Below are positions 25,468 through 36,282 of a DNA stretch of 64,000 nt, piece by piece; within the stretch, counting starts at the first letter, position 1, and the number at the start of each line of letters is the position of its first letter. A model generated the notes under the pieces. That model made no database searches. It was not told where the DNA came from and saw only the letters and a list, made by a program, of their open reading frames with translations. Source of the stretch: Progne subis subis (Eukaryota > Chordata > Aves > Passeriformes > Hirundinidae). Location of the stretch: positions 62,001 through 126,000 of the forward strand of contig JAKJHU010000993.1 in NCBI GenBank assembly GCA_022316685.1, given 5' to 3'. The translations under genes and the position numbers were made by a program.

Positions 25468-27136
25468 GTAAGTACTCTTTTTTTTTTTTTTTTTGTCTTT
25501 GCTATGTTCCCTTCTACCTCTTCACAAAAAATATACCTGCATTTTAAAAATACTAAAAATAGTTTTATTTTTAAAGTTCTTAAAAGTAAATCTGTTCAAA
25601 ATTAGATTTGGTATTAAAATATTTCTTGTCCTTGCTAGAATTTAAAAAATATATTCAAACAAAATATGCTAATTAAAACATGTAGGTTAAAAAAAGCACC
25701 TTTAAGTAAACCCGAAATAAAAAAAATAGGAATTAATTTGGAATATCATTCAGTAACATATCTGGGAACCCCACAAATAAAGAAAAACATATATATGATT
25801 AAATACTTCTCTAAAACATACATATCATCATCTTCACTGGAGGGAGAGAGAGAGAGAGAGATGATTAGACTGATGCTCAGATAGAGAGTTGTGGACTGTT
25901 CTGAATATACTTGAAACCTAGTTCCTTAGTTTTGGACAAAGTACAAAAAAGTTACTCTAATGAACAAGTGCAAAGAGTGTCTGCTAGAATGGAAATAAGC
26001 AGCTGAACCTATGAGGCTTGTTTCTTGGCTGTGAGTAGTTGAGGTGTGTCTACTGTCTTTAAATATGTCAGGAAGACAAAATGCAAGGAAAGAAAAAAAC
26101 CTATTTACATTAAAAGCTGATGCTGGCACAAAACCAAATGGTTATAATCTGACCAAAATTAAATTTCTAGTGGAAAGTTAGAGGAGATTTATCATTACTA
26201 TAATGAAGTCCTAAAACAGCCATTCCAATGAGAAATCGAGACAAAGATGCATCTTTTTTTATAAAGTGTAAGCAAGAGTTTATAGCTCAGATGTCTGTCT
26301 GAGCATAACTGGACTCAATGATCCAAGTGCTTATTCTGAGCTCTTATTTTATTATTATGCTGTTGAAATTTGAAGACCTTTCAAGAGACACTGAAAGTAT
26401 ATACCCAACAATTGAATTTAATTGCCTATAGTAAAAAAAAGCAAATGTATTCAGTGGAGGGGAAAAAAACCACTTCATGTCTTTCTGATATTCTGAATTA
26501 TTAAATTGGAAGATGCTGCTTATGTATTTATATGTGTATATATGTACTATTATGTGTATATAATGATGGGCCATCAGGATGCAAATCATAAGTTTCTGGG
26601 TTATGGAAAGTTTTCCAGCACTAATTATTTGCAGGTATGGTTCTCAAGTCAAAATACTTAAATGATAGAAGTCACTGGCCAGACTCCTGGTGCAAGAGTT
26701 TTTTAAAACACTGAATTACCTTTGGTGGGATTAGCCCTTGTGTTAGGCGTGTTTGCTTCTTTTTCTGTCATATTTCTCTGATGTTCAGAAAGTCGGGAGT
26801 GCATGAAAGAGAAAGGCATGTCACTGCTTCACCTTATTTCTCTCTGTGTGAAAAGAAGGTACTGGAATTGACAAGTCCTGTTGCCCTAAAAACATGGAGG
26901 ACTTGATGAGTAGAGGTAGTAGAGTAGGCTCAATTACCTAGCTTAATTTATACTGTTTTAATAAATGTTTTGCTGATCTTGCTAATTTTTCCAAGTTTCA
27001 AGGCACATTCAAGGTAATTAATGCAAGTAATGCAGTTGTCAGATTTTCTTAATCACATGAGGGAGTAAGGTGTCCGTCTTTGTATAGTCTTGTTTTATGA
27101 AATGATTCTGAACTCCTTTCTATTTTCTGATAACAG
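25468..27136. other. NIPBL: NIPBL intron 2
   Basis: GT at 25468 and AG at 27135-27136. No repeat was recognised apart from a T run after the donor (25477-25494) and a short GA repeat near 25842-25861. Open frames in it are short and AT-rich with no family features. Confidence 0.85.
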
Positions 27137-27302
27137 TTTTGAACCAGTTGCCTCTTCCATCACCTTTACCTGCTACCACAACAAAAAGCCTGCTTTTCAA
27201 TGGACGGATAGCTGAAGAGGTGAACTGCCTTCTGGCTTGCAGGGATGAAAACTTGGTTTCACAGCTCATACACAGTCTCAATCAGGTGTCAACAGATCAC
27301 AT
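27137..27302 (+). CDS. NIPBL: NIPBL exon 3
   Basis: This 166-nt exon continues the N-terminal MAU2-binding arm of NIPBL. It reads LLNQLPLPSPLPATTTKSLL, then a segment ending HSLNQVSTDH. The acceptor is TTTTCTGATAACAG and the donor is GTATGT at 27303. The length equals that of the human exon as I remember it. Relative to human, small conservative changes are visible (RDE for RDD, QLIHS for QLVHS). Joined to exon 2 the frame is continuous: C plus TT gives the Leu codon after TD. The exon ends two bases into a codon. The next exon should begin one base before ELKDNLGSDDP-type sequence, and I cannot find it anywhere downstream in the window. Confidence 0.95.
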
Positions 27303-27856
27303 GTATGTATTTTGAACTTCAACTATATCAGATCACCATCCTTATTACTTTAAATTAAACTGAACTGAATGGAGAAGGGTGTTAGTACCTGAAAATTAGA
27401 ACATGCAGGTTTTTTTATTAGGCTAGCTTAGCAGATTACTGCTGTATAAGAATCAGTTGTTTCCGTCAGAATGCTAAGTAATTGTCCAACAGCCCTTGTG
27501 CATAACTATTTTTTTTTTAAATTGGTGTGCTGCTTGTTCCATTCTTGCTAGTTAGGAGTGCAAACTTTGTGGTATTAATTGTGCAAAAGTCATTTGTGGT
27601 CCACTTTTGTTAGTTATGTACACTGACAAATTTTATAGCAAGTATTACACAAAAAGATACTTTTTTGAGACACCCATGCAAGATTATGTCAGTTCTGATT
27701 AGATATTGAACTTAAAATATTTAAGAATTGAATCAGCAAGTATTTTGTTTTTTTCATTTTTCACTGGTGTTCTTTGAATGGCTTATGTGGACAGCCCTGT
27801 CTTTTTCCTATGTTGTATTGGATTATGTAACCTAAAAATGTGTATTCTATTTCATC
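27303..27856. other. NIPBL intron sequence before the provirus
   Basis: AT-rich intron. Nothing was recognised. Confidence 0.6.
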
Positions 27857-28555
27857 TGTTGAAAGCTGTTTTTTGGGAGATGTTTTATCCTTCTTACTCC
27901 AGGGGAGAGGGAGGCGGATTCCTTCTGATAATGGCCCAGCCATTAAAACCAGGTGGGGCAGTGTTTCTTATCTCTTTCACCACCCCTCCATCCTCCAGGG
28001 GGACATGTTCTGATAATGGGCCATTAGGGCCCTCTAATGACATGACACATTCCATCATCCCATTGGGAGATGCTCCACACAGTGGGGGAGGAACCAACTG
28101 TTCCTAGCTAGATAAAAACTGGGACTGAAGGACACAAGGGATCTGGTTTTTCCACTGGATTCCTGGAGGAAGACTGGACCCATCTCATCACCCCTGGACT
28201 TTCTACAGGACCATTTCTACTCCACAGAACCACATCTGTTACTCCAGGAGGACTTATTTGGACTGCTTCCAACACCCTGACCACCAGGGTGCCAGATTGT
28301 ATCCCTGACTCTGTCAGGATTTTTTCCAGGATTTTTGTTTGCTTCCTTGCTTGTTTTTTTGTACTACTACATTTGTAATTTTCCTTTTTTAAAAAATGTT
28401 TCTAGTAAAGAACTGTTACTCCTATTCCCATATCTTTGCCTGAAAGCCCCTAATTGCAAAATTATAATAATTTTGAGGGAAGGGGGTTTACATTCTCCAT
28501 TCCAAGGGAGGCTCTAGCTTTCCCTGGCAGACAACTGTCTTTCAAAACCAAGACA
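27857..28555 (+). mobile_element. 5' LTR of an endogenous retrovirus, sense
   Basis: Starts TGTTGAAAGCTG and ends CTTTCAAAACCAAGACA. The 3' third is homologous to the family A solo LTRs (TAGTAAAGAACTGTTACTCC, AAATTATAATAATTTTGAGG). It is followed within a few bases by a primer binding site, which makes it the 5' LTR of a provirus in the same orientation as NIPBL. The upstream boundary is inferred from the TG start. A target-site duplication cannot be tested because the 3' LTR is not visible. Confidence 0.8.
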
Positions 28556-28560
28556 AAATT

Positions 28561-28578
28561 TGGCACCCAATGTGTGGC
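28561..28578 (+). promoter_or_regulatory. Retroviral primer binding site, tRNA-Lys-like
   Basis: TGGCACCCAATGTGTGGC lies five bases after the LTR end. It matches the binding site for tRNA-Lys(1,2), as remembered from betaretroviruses, at 15 of 18 positions, and two of the differences are CpG-type transitions. This supports a class II-like primer use for the element. The gag-like protein alone does not settle the class. Confidence 0.7.
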
Positions 28579-28900
28579 ATGAGGGCATTGAGAGAAAAAG
28601 GAATAACAGTTCTTTAGTGCCTATGTTCTTGTGTACTGCATATCATGTGGTCTGGCTTACCCTGGGTTGGGGTGGCATGTGGTGGTGGCCGTATTTCTCC
28701 CATTTGCAGGCCCTTATCTAAACATGGGCCCTATAACTAAGGCTACTGTGGCTGTCATCCAGTTTGCTATATGGGTTAACGGAGTGAGGAAATTGTGGAT
28801 TTTTAATTTCCTCTGGAAGGCAGGCACATGGATTCAGGGCTATCATACACTAACTGTGTGTTTTTGAGGTTACTTTAACAGTGGTACTTACTGTGAGGAA

Positions 28901-30028
28901 ATGACACCGGAGGAAATTTTTTCCCAACCCTTCACCCAGCTCTTTGGGTCTACCCCACCAGCTTTTGTAGGGTTCAAATCTTTGAATGCTAATGATATCA
29001 TACAGTGGCTGGTGTTGCTGGTATGCCTGTTCTGTTTAGCATTTAGAGATAAGGGGAGACTGACCTGGATAACCACCCTGATACCTCCCCTAGAGAATAA
29101 GGATACTGCCCCACAGCCTGCCTCAGAAATAAACCACCCAGATTGGGTGAAGGAGATACGTGAGATGCTGAGGGAGCACATTTCCCCTGTAGTAGCGTCA
29201 TTAGCCCCAGCTGCTGGGAAACCCTCCCCCTGCCCCAACAAAGGAGAGTCTGATGGTGCAGCAGTGGAACCCACAGACGTTACAACCGTCCAGGTTCCAG
29301 CTGAACCACAGGGGCAGTCACAGCCAGCAGCAGTGGCCCCTGTGGAAACAAAGAAGTACAAGGTGAAATCAGAGCACCCAGGCAACAAGGATAAGAAAGG
29401 AGGGCCCTCACAACCCGCAGGGGAGCCACAGATTGAGATCATCACTGAATCCCTGTTGTATGAAAGTCTGCGTAATCTGCAAAAAGATGTACGACGGGGA
29501 TGTGAGGCTTATACAACCTGGTTACTTTGGGTCTGGGACCTTATAGGTATAGGTATGCAACTAGATAGTAGTGAGGCAAGGAATTTGGGACCCTTGACCC
29601 AGGACTCAGGTGTGAATCAGGTATTCATAAGGGAGCCAGGGCCCCTTTGGGAGTGGCTTTTAATGAGTGTAAGGGAGAGGTTTGTCCACAAAGAACGAAT
29701 AATGCAGGAGCACCACCATAGAATGCGCTGGAAGACCCTTGAGGAAGGGATCCAACAGCTGAGGGAAGTGGCAGTATTGGAGGTACTTTTTGGGAGGAGT
29801 GGACAGCATGATAATGACCCGGACAAAGTTAGATGTACAGGGCAAATGTTGTGGAATCTGGCAGCTCTAGGACCATTGCAATACACCACATTCATTGCAA
29901 CCATTAATGCCGATAACAATCGAGAGACAGTGGGTTCTGTCACTAACAAGCTCAGAAATTACGAGAGTATGATCAGTGGCCCAATGCAGGCTCAGGTCTC
30001 TGCTGTGGCTAAGGAACTCAGGAGATAA
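28901..30028 (+). CDS. Gag-like ORF of endogenous retrovirus, uninterrupted 375 codons
   Basis: This is an open frame of 375 codons about 320 bp downstream of the primer binding site, where gag belongs. Residues 33-48 form a hydrophobic stretch (IIQWLVLLVCLFCLAF) flanked by a charged segment, possibly a membrane-targeting or signal-anchor region. Residues 70-170 are rich in Pro, Ala, Glu and Gln. Residues 175-375 look like a helical capsid-type domain (ESLLYESLRNLQKDVRRGC, later GPLWEWLLMSVRERF). I see no CCHC zinc knuckle before the stop, and no protease or polymerase before the assembly gap. Just after the stop, a different frame reads WFFLSDHGEDMGRWDGKPTS before breaking. That suggests gag originally continued and the stop is a truncation. 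Class and function are inferred from position and composition. It lies in an intron of NIPBL, in sense orientation. Confidence 0.6.
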   Translation: MTPEEIFSQPFTQLFGSTPPAFVGFKSLNANDIIQWLVLLVCLFCLAFRDKGRLTWITTLIPPLENKDTAPQPASEINHPDWVKEIREMLREHISPVVASLAPAAGKPSPCPNKGESDGAAVEPTDVTTVQVPAEPQGQSQPAAVAPVETKKYKVKSEHPGNKDKKGGPSQPAGEPQIEIITESLLYESLRNLQKDVRRGCEAYTTWLLWVWDLIGIGMQLDSSEARNLGPLTQDSGVNQVFIREPGPLWEWLLMSVRERFVHKERIMQEHHHRMRWKTLEEGIQQLREVAVLEVLFGRSGQHDNDPDKVRCTGQMLWNLAALGPLQYTTFIATINADNNRETVGSVTNKLRNYESMISGPMQAQVSAVAKELRR

Positions 30029-30495
30029 GGGAGATGAGGGAGGAGATGAGGAGGAACAGTTCCCATGTGGCACTGGTGCGAGTTACAGGCCCCAGAGTCA
30101 GAGCTCAACGGCCCCCAGCTAGAGAGAGAGGGTACACCCCATAAGCTGACCTGTGGTTCTTTCTGAGTGACCATGGGGAAGACATGGGAAGGTGGGATGG
30201 GAAACCCACTTCTGCCCTGGCAGCGCGGGTGCGTGAGCTCAAGTAGAGAAACTAACCAAGGGGGTTCCACTAAAGTGAAGGTAGCCTCAGCATCCTATGA
30301 CCAAGCTCCCAGGTATTATAGAAGTTAGGAGGCTCTGACGGACCCCCTTGAAGGATCCTCTACTATGTATGTCCAGGAAGGGAATAATAACCAGTGCTGG
30401 AGGGGCCCTGCCTCTAGCCAGGAAGAGGCATGGGAAAACCGGGTCTTTTGGACTGTGTGGATCTGATGGCCTGGCACATCAGAGCCACAGGAATA
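30029..30495 (+). mobile_element. Degraded retroviral internal region up to the gap
   Basis: Continuation of the provirus after the gag-like stop, with short broken frames (GEDMGRWDGKPTSALAARV near 30175-30235). It runs directly into the N run. No 3' LTR belonging to this provirus is seen on the other side. Confidence 0.6.
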
Positions 30496-30595
30496 NNNNN
30501 NNNNNNNNNNNNNNNNNNNNNNNNNNNNNNNNNNNNNNNNNNNNNNNNNNNNNNNNNNNNNNNNNNNNNNNNNNNNNNNNNNNNNNNNNNNNNNN
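30496..30595. other. Assembly gap, exactly 100 N
   Basis: One hundred undetermined bases, the customary placeholder for a gap of unknown length. It is the only gap in the window. It lies between NIPBL exon 3 and exon 9 and inside retroviral sequence, so the true missing length may be many kilobases. Confidence 0.99.
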
Positions 30596-30830
30596 GCCCT
30601 TCTCCCCAGAAGACACTCCCTGTCCCCTTGACCCCAGCAATGATGTGAGGTAGTATAGAATAACCTCTGGGTCCTGTCCATGCCCCCTCACAGCTACTGC
30701 AAAAATTAACCCTGTCCTGGTTGGAACCAGGACACATGGTCTTGCTCACCCTGCTTTGAGCACAAGAATCAACTAAAGGCTTCCTGAGGTTCCTTCTTAA
30801 CTGAATTATCCTATGATCCTGTGACTGCTA
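30596..30830. repeat. Retroelement remnants after the gap
   Basis: Positions 30640-30734 resemble the high-coordinate end of an antisense LTR (AAAATTAACCCTGTCCTGG then AACCAGGACA). Positions 30745-30826 resemble a CR1 3' tail (TTCTTAACTGAATTATCC then TATGATCCTGTGAC). Both are partial because the gap removes what came before. Confidence 0.4.
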
Positions 30831-31084
30831 GATCATCACTGTGGTTCATCTTCAGGCATATACTGTGGTAAACAGTGATAGAAGAAATGTGTCTCAAATG
30901 CAAGTGAGAAGTAATTGTATAGCATGTCAGCATCATCAGTATTCTAGGAGATTTTGTGCTAAAGGACTTGTGAGACTTGTGTAAATGGCAAAGACTAAAT
31001 GTGGTTGTTTTTCTTTAACTCTGTACACAAAATTGATATTTGAGCTTATCATTTTAGCAACATTGTGACTCTAAGCTACTTCCA

Positions 31085-31718
31085 TGTCAGAGTCCAGGGC
31101 GTTCCTTTGGTTGCCCTGGAGGGTCAGAGACCTGGACAGGGGGGTCTGGGACCCTGGCACAGAGCCCAGAAAGACACTGGCTTTGATCCCAGTCCATGGG
31201 AAAGGCTTCCTACATTGCAAGATGAATTACAGGCCACAAGAGTGTGAAAGATAGTAGTTTAGCTTATCACAGGGTGAAAATTTGTAGTTTTGGGTTCTTT
31301 AGTATGGAAGTGGATGGGAGATGGAGGATTTTGGGCGTTGTCTCATGCTTCTTCTTCATTCACTCCATTTTCTGCAGTGACGGTGGCACAAAGTAATTTA
31401 AGGAGATTGGGTCAGAGTAGAGATGACCTGTTTAGTATAGGTAGTAGGTATTGGCAAATAACTATAAATAAAGAATACGTAACAATTAGTATAAGAGGCA
31501 GCGACGTCCCAGTGCAGGGGGAGTCGTCAGATGCCCGAGCAGCTGCACAGATCTTAGCTGGGCACAGAAAGAATTGTGAGATAAGAAATAATAAACAAAG
31601 CACGCAACCTTGAAAAATCAGAACCTGAAGACTCCGTCATCTTCTTGTGCCCGGCTCAGGGCTCATCAGAAGGCAAAAGACTCTAAAGCCACCTGATTCT
31701 TGGGAGAAAAACCCGAGA
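31085..31718 (+). mobile_element. Solo LTR, 634 bp, sense
   Basis: Starts TGTCAGAGTCCAGGGC and ends near AAAACCCGAGA. It is flanked by CTTCCA at 31079-31084 and 31719-31724 (6-bp duplication). AATAAAGAATAC (near 31465) and AATAATAAAC (near 31588) are candidate polyadenylation signals on +. The terminal CA is not preserved, so the exact right end could be off by a base or two. Open frames at 31065-31613 are LTR sequence. Confidence 0.72.
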
Positions 31719-31799
31719 CTTCCACTCAAATATATGATTACCTTTGTCACCTAAAACTGGGAAATAAACACTCCAAACAATTTTTTTTATGTTAGGAAG

Positions 31800-32392
31800 C
31801 AAACATTACTTTATTAGCAGCACTGGGTGCATGGGGAATTCTCCTCAAAGCATACATGCCCGGTAACCTAACAGACCAGGTTATATTCCTGAAACTAATA
31901 TATATTCATCATATGTCTATTACATTTTCATCACATTTCCCAAATACATGCATATATGCTTGTTATTTCCATGAACATATTTGTATATGAGTAGGGGTCT
32001 TTTGAGGGTCTTTGGTGGTCATTTGGGAACATCCCATTCCTCAAAGTTCCCTTTTATGTTCCCAGATAATCTGATGAATCTTTCCTCCTTGAGAGTATCT
32101 CAAATATGGGGTCAGGTCACAATGCACTTCCCTTATCATTCTTTATTCCAGCACTCCCTCTCTGTTCTCAAAACTAAGACATCTACTAGTACATCTTAAT
32201 CACTGCTCTAAGTAAACAAGGAAGCATTAGCTGGCACAAGACTTATTATAATGTCACAGATGCAGGGAGTTAACAGACAGCTACAGTAATCTCTGGCATT
32301 TGTACTAAGCACTGTATGGTACACAACTAAGCATTAACCACTAATATAGGGATCATATATTATTGTGCTAAATTTAAAAGAATTTTCCGACA
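31800..32392 (-). mobile_element. 3' LTR of an old provirus, antisense
   Basis: Starts TGTTAGGAAGCAAAC and ends GAATTTTCCGACA. On the minus strand a GCTAATAAAGTAATG polyadenylation signal lies about 20 bases from its 3' end. Directly before the LTR on the minus strand (32393-32404) is a purine-rich AGTGGGGGAAGA, exactly where the polypurine tract of a 3' LTR belongs. That indicates remnants of the internal region at higher coordinates. Confidence 0.7.
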
Positions 32393-32600
32393 TCTTCCCC
32401 CACTGCTGCATAGACTACTTAAAGAAATATAAATTGTTCGGTAGCCACTCAGCCAGAATAATATTTTAATTATTTTTCTGGTTAAAGTTGTTGCTGTTTC
32501 AATTGGTTGTCTTGGAACTTGTTCTGAAGGTATACCTTTCATGAATATTTCTGAAAACAACTGGTTGTACAATTCAGATTGTAACATTTCAGCATTCAAG
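32393..32600 (-). mobile_element. Retroviral 3' internal remnant with polypurine tract
   Basis: A purine-rich tract at 32393-32404, then on the minus strand a short open frame ending in a LSSLCSSGGRCRKIL-type segment that crosses into the LTR. Position suggests the end of env or pol of the provirus whose 3' LTR is at 31800. No protein family could be assigned. Confidence 0.4.
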
Positions 32601-33234
32601 AGGCTGAAAAAGTGGAAGAGGAGCTTTTTGATTTACCTGTATGTTAGCATTACTTTTCTCAATGATAAAGCACACAACTGAAATACTGTTACTAATGGTG
32701 CTACCATTTTGACTTCTTAAAGAAATTGATAAACCCTGATTGAGAGAACCGGTTCTTGATGCTGCAAGAATCTTGCCAGATGTTTACTTCCTCTAATCTT
32801 GCATTTTAGAAATGTATTGAAGAGGTGTGGATAATTAGTGCTATTTAGAATATGTGATCCCTGACAGTGAGGTTTTGGCCTATAATTTGGAGTGAAAGCA
32901 ATTGGTTATGCTGCTAAATTTTCCAGTGACAAACAGCAAGTACCTACACTGAGCTTTTTGTTGCTACTATCATTTGTCCTTGAAAGTTTGGTTGACAAAT
33001 TGCAAACTTTGATAAAGAAAGTTAGCAAAATAATTAATTGTTTGCTTGGGAGGACAAAAAGAATGGCACTAGACACCAGTCCAGAGAAGAAACACAGGAA
33101 GGATGTTATATCTAATCTTTCTTATATAACATAGAAATGTGAGACAATTACTGAAGGTATGTGTACAGACTGCATTTCTGTACTTCTGAGATGGAAATAG
33201 CAAGGACTTCTGGACAGTTGGAGACTCTGATTGT
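32601..33234. other. Intron sequence, no feature seen
   Basis: AT-rich. The open frame on + at 32892-33134 has no recognisable features and does not resemble any NIPBL exon. Confidence 0.45.
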
Positions 33235-34492
33235 GCAGCTCTGAATTACTTCAAGACTGGTGTGTCATGATGGATGATTACAGTCTCTTTAGGAGGGATA
33301 GGAAGGGCAGGTAAGGAGGGTGTGGCACTGTATGTAATGGAGGGACTGGAATGTGTGGAGCTTACAGTTGGCCGTGGCATGGTTGTGATCCTCTGGGTAA
33401 AAATCAAGGGGAAAACAAATAATGAGGATGTCATTGTGAAAATCTTCTAAAGACCTTCTAGCCAGGACCATGACACCAATGAATAATTCTTTGAGGAACA
33501 CCTCTAAATCAACTACCCATGTCCTTATGGGGGACTTGAACTTGCCAGTTGTTAACTGGGAATATCACACAGCTGGTACAAGCAGGTCCAGAAGATTGCA
33601 AAACACCTGGATGACAACTTCATGGAACAGGTCCTAAGGGAGCTGATTCAGATGCCCTCCTTCATCTGCTGCTGGTCAACACAGGATCTCATGAGCAAAG
33701 TGGTTATTGGCAGCTATCTTGGCCACAGTGACCATGAAGAGATTGAGTTTAAAATCTGTTGACAGGAAGAAAAGTGCCAGCAAAACCTCAACCCTGGACA
33801 TGAGGAGAGGAGACTTCAGGCTGCTCAGGGAACTGGAGAGTAAGGATTCCTGAGAAAAAAAACTTCTGAAGGTGCTGGAGTCCATCAGTGCTGGTCACTT
33901 TTTAAACATCACCTCCTAGGAACACAGGAGCGGGAAATTGCCCAGTGTTGGAAGTCAAGCAGGTGAGGCAGAAGGCCGAGCATGGCTGAACAGTGATCTC
34001 CTCTTGGAAATAAGGCTAAAAAGGAAGGTGTGTGTCCTGTGGAAGCAAGGTCAGGTGGTATAGGAAGAATACAGAGATGCTGCTCGACACTGGAGGGAGA
34101 AAATTTGTGTGGCCAAAGCTCAACTGCAGTTGGAGCTGCCAAAACTGTGGAGGATAATAAAAAAAATTTCTTTTAATATGTTAATAGCAAAAGGCAGCAA
34201 AGAAATAACATCGGCCCATTACAGGATAAGGATGGTCACCTCACAAACAGGGACATGGATGAGACAGAGATGTTTAATGTATTCTTTGCCTCCATCTTTG
34301 GCTCCTCAAAGAGCTGCTGATGTCACCACAAGGCCTCTCTCAATGATTTTTGAATGGACTTGGGAATCTGGAGAGGCCTCAGCTGACTGGAAGCTGGCAA
34401 ATATCCCAATTTTAAAGAAGAGCAAGAAGGATGATCCTGGAAACTACAGGCCTGTCAGGCTCACTTGAGTACCTGGTAGAATTATGGAGAGG
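33235..34492 (+). repeat. CR1 LINE, endonuclease to early RT, old copy
   Basis: Diverged sense CR1. It runs from the endonuclease region (SLFRRDRKGR-like, then a degraded SDHE segment near 33730) to the start of the reverse transcriptase (ESGEASADWKLANIPILKK, then [12 protein letters not shown] at about 34430-34467). It breaks off near 34492, where another CR1 copy starts again in the endonuclease region. Many stops and frameshifts. Confidence 0.78.
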
Positions 34493-35950
34493 AAGAGTAA
34501 AGTTGGGATGATGAACTTTAGGAAAGCAAACTTCCAGCTCTTCTAGGAGTCAGTCAATAGGAACCCCTGGGAAACTGCCTTCAGGGACAAGGAAGCAGAA
34601 TAGAGCTGGCAGATGTTTAAGGAAGCCTTCCATAGAGCACAAGAGCCAGTGATCCCCAGGAGCAAGAAACCAGGCAAGGAAGGCAAGAGATGGGCATGTC
34701 TGTGTAGGGACCTGCTGGTCAAACTGAAGGGTGAGAAGGAAATACACAGGCAATAGAAACAAGGATAGGTATCCTGGGAAGAATATAGAGATGCAGTCCA
34801 GTTGTGTAGGGATGGGGTCAGGAAGGCCAAGGCAAAGCTGGAACTAAACCTGGCAAGGGACGCAAAGAATATCAGGAAGGACTTCTACTGGTCTGTCAGC
34901 TGTCAAAGGTGTTACCCCCCCTGATAAACAGTGCTGGAAAACTGTTAAGAATGGACAAGGAGAAGGCTGAGGTACTCTACTTTTTTTTTTGCCTCAGTCT
35001 TCAATGCCAACCTCTCTTCCCACACCTGTTGAATGAATGGACAGCAGGGTGGGGACTGGGGGAGCAAAGTCCCTCCCACTCTAAGATCAGGCTCATGACC
35101 ACCTGAGGAACCTGAATGTACATAAGTCCATGGGACCTGATGAGATGCATCCCAGAGTCCTGAGGGAATTGGCTGATGTAGTTGCCAAGCAACTCTCCAT
35201 AATATTTGAAAAGGCATGGCAGTCAGGTGAAGTCCCAGGTAACTGGAAAAAGAGAAATATTATCCCCATCTTTAAAAAGGGTAGAAAGGAGGACCCTGGG
35301 AGCCACTGCCCTGTCAGCCTCACCCCTGTGCCTGGGAAGATCATGAAACAGATCTGGGAAGCTCTGCTAAGGCACATGGAGGACAGGGAGGTGATTTGGG
35401 ACAGTCAGCACAGCTTCACCAAGGGCAAGTCCTGCCTGACCAACCCAGTGGCCTCCTCTGATGGAGTGACTCCATCAGTGGACAAGGGAAGGGCTATAGA
35501 TGGCCTTTCTATGGAGTTCTGTAAAGCTTTTGATACAGAGCCCCACATCTTTCTCTCTAAATTGGAGACAGATGGATTTGATGGGTGGACTCTTCAGGGG
35601 AGAAGGAATTGGTTGGATGGTCGCATCCAGAGGTTTTTAGTCAACAGCTCTGAGTCTCAATGGACATCAGTGACCAGTGGTGTCCCTCAGGGGTCTGTAT
35701 TGGGACCAGTGTTATTTAATATCTTCAATAATGACACAAAAGGATCGAGGGCACCCTCAGCAGGTTTGCAGATGACACGAAGCTGAGTGGTGCAGGTGAC
35801 TCACCTGAAGGACAGGGCCATCCAGAGGGACCTGGACAAGCTCGAGAAGTGGCCCATTGGAATCTCATGAAGTTTAACAAGACCAAGTGCTGGTGCTACA
35901 CCTTGGTTGGGCAGTCCCCGGGATCAATCCAGGCTGGGGGATGAACAGAT
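34493..35950 (+). repeat. CR1 LINE, ORF2 endonuclease end and reverse transcriptase
   Basis: Sense CR1 with the best-preserved reverse transcriptase of the window at 35130-35786 (218 codons). Visible are [20 protein letters not shown], then [17 protein letters not shown] (metal-binding Asp of motif A) and [15 protein letters not shown]. The catalytic FADD box is also present (35765-35776) but in the next frame, so a single frameshift between about 35730 and 35765 ends the ORF early. It lacks the endonuclease N-terminus and is not a host gene. Confidence 0.85.
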
Positions 35951-36282
35951 CAAGAATCACAGAATCACTAGGTTGGAAGAGACCTTTAAAATCATTGAGT
36001 CCAACCCATGCCTCAACACCTCAACTAAACCATGGCACTGAGTGCCACATCCAATCTTTTTTTAAACACATCAAGGGATAGTGACTCCACCACCTCCACG
36101 GGCAGACAATTCCAGTACTTTATCACTCTTTCTGTAAAAAACTGTTTTCTAATATCCAACCTATATTTCCCTTGGCGCAGCTTAAGACTCTGTCCTCTCA
36201 TTCTGTCAGTTGCTGCCTGGAGAAAGAGATCAATCCCCACCTGACTACAACCACCTTTCAGGTAGTTGTAGAGAGTGAAGAG
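35951..36282 (-). repeat. CR1 LINE 3' end, antisense, inserted in a sense CR1
   Basis: Reads on the minus strand as a CR1 3' end. It begins with a KLRQGKYRLDIRKQFFTERV segment and ends in GGTTGGACTCAATG-type and CTGTGATTCT tail sequence at 35951. The sense CR1 that precedes it resumes at about 36283, so this antisense copy interrupts or is recombined into it. Confidence 0.8.

Noticed and set aside
28888..29445. 185-codon antisense frame opposite the gag-like ORF
   Set aside because: It is a shadow of the gag-like frame, in the complementary strand of its Pro/Ala-rich region, and has no features of its own.
30713..30734. 22-bp palindrome-like sequence TGTCCTGGTT..AACCAGGACA
   Set aside because: It first looked like an LTR-LTR junction or a hairpin. 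It is better explained as the end of an antisense LTR whose terminus is self-complementary.
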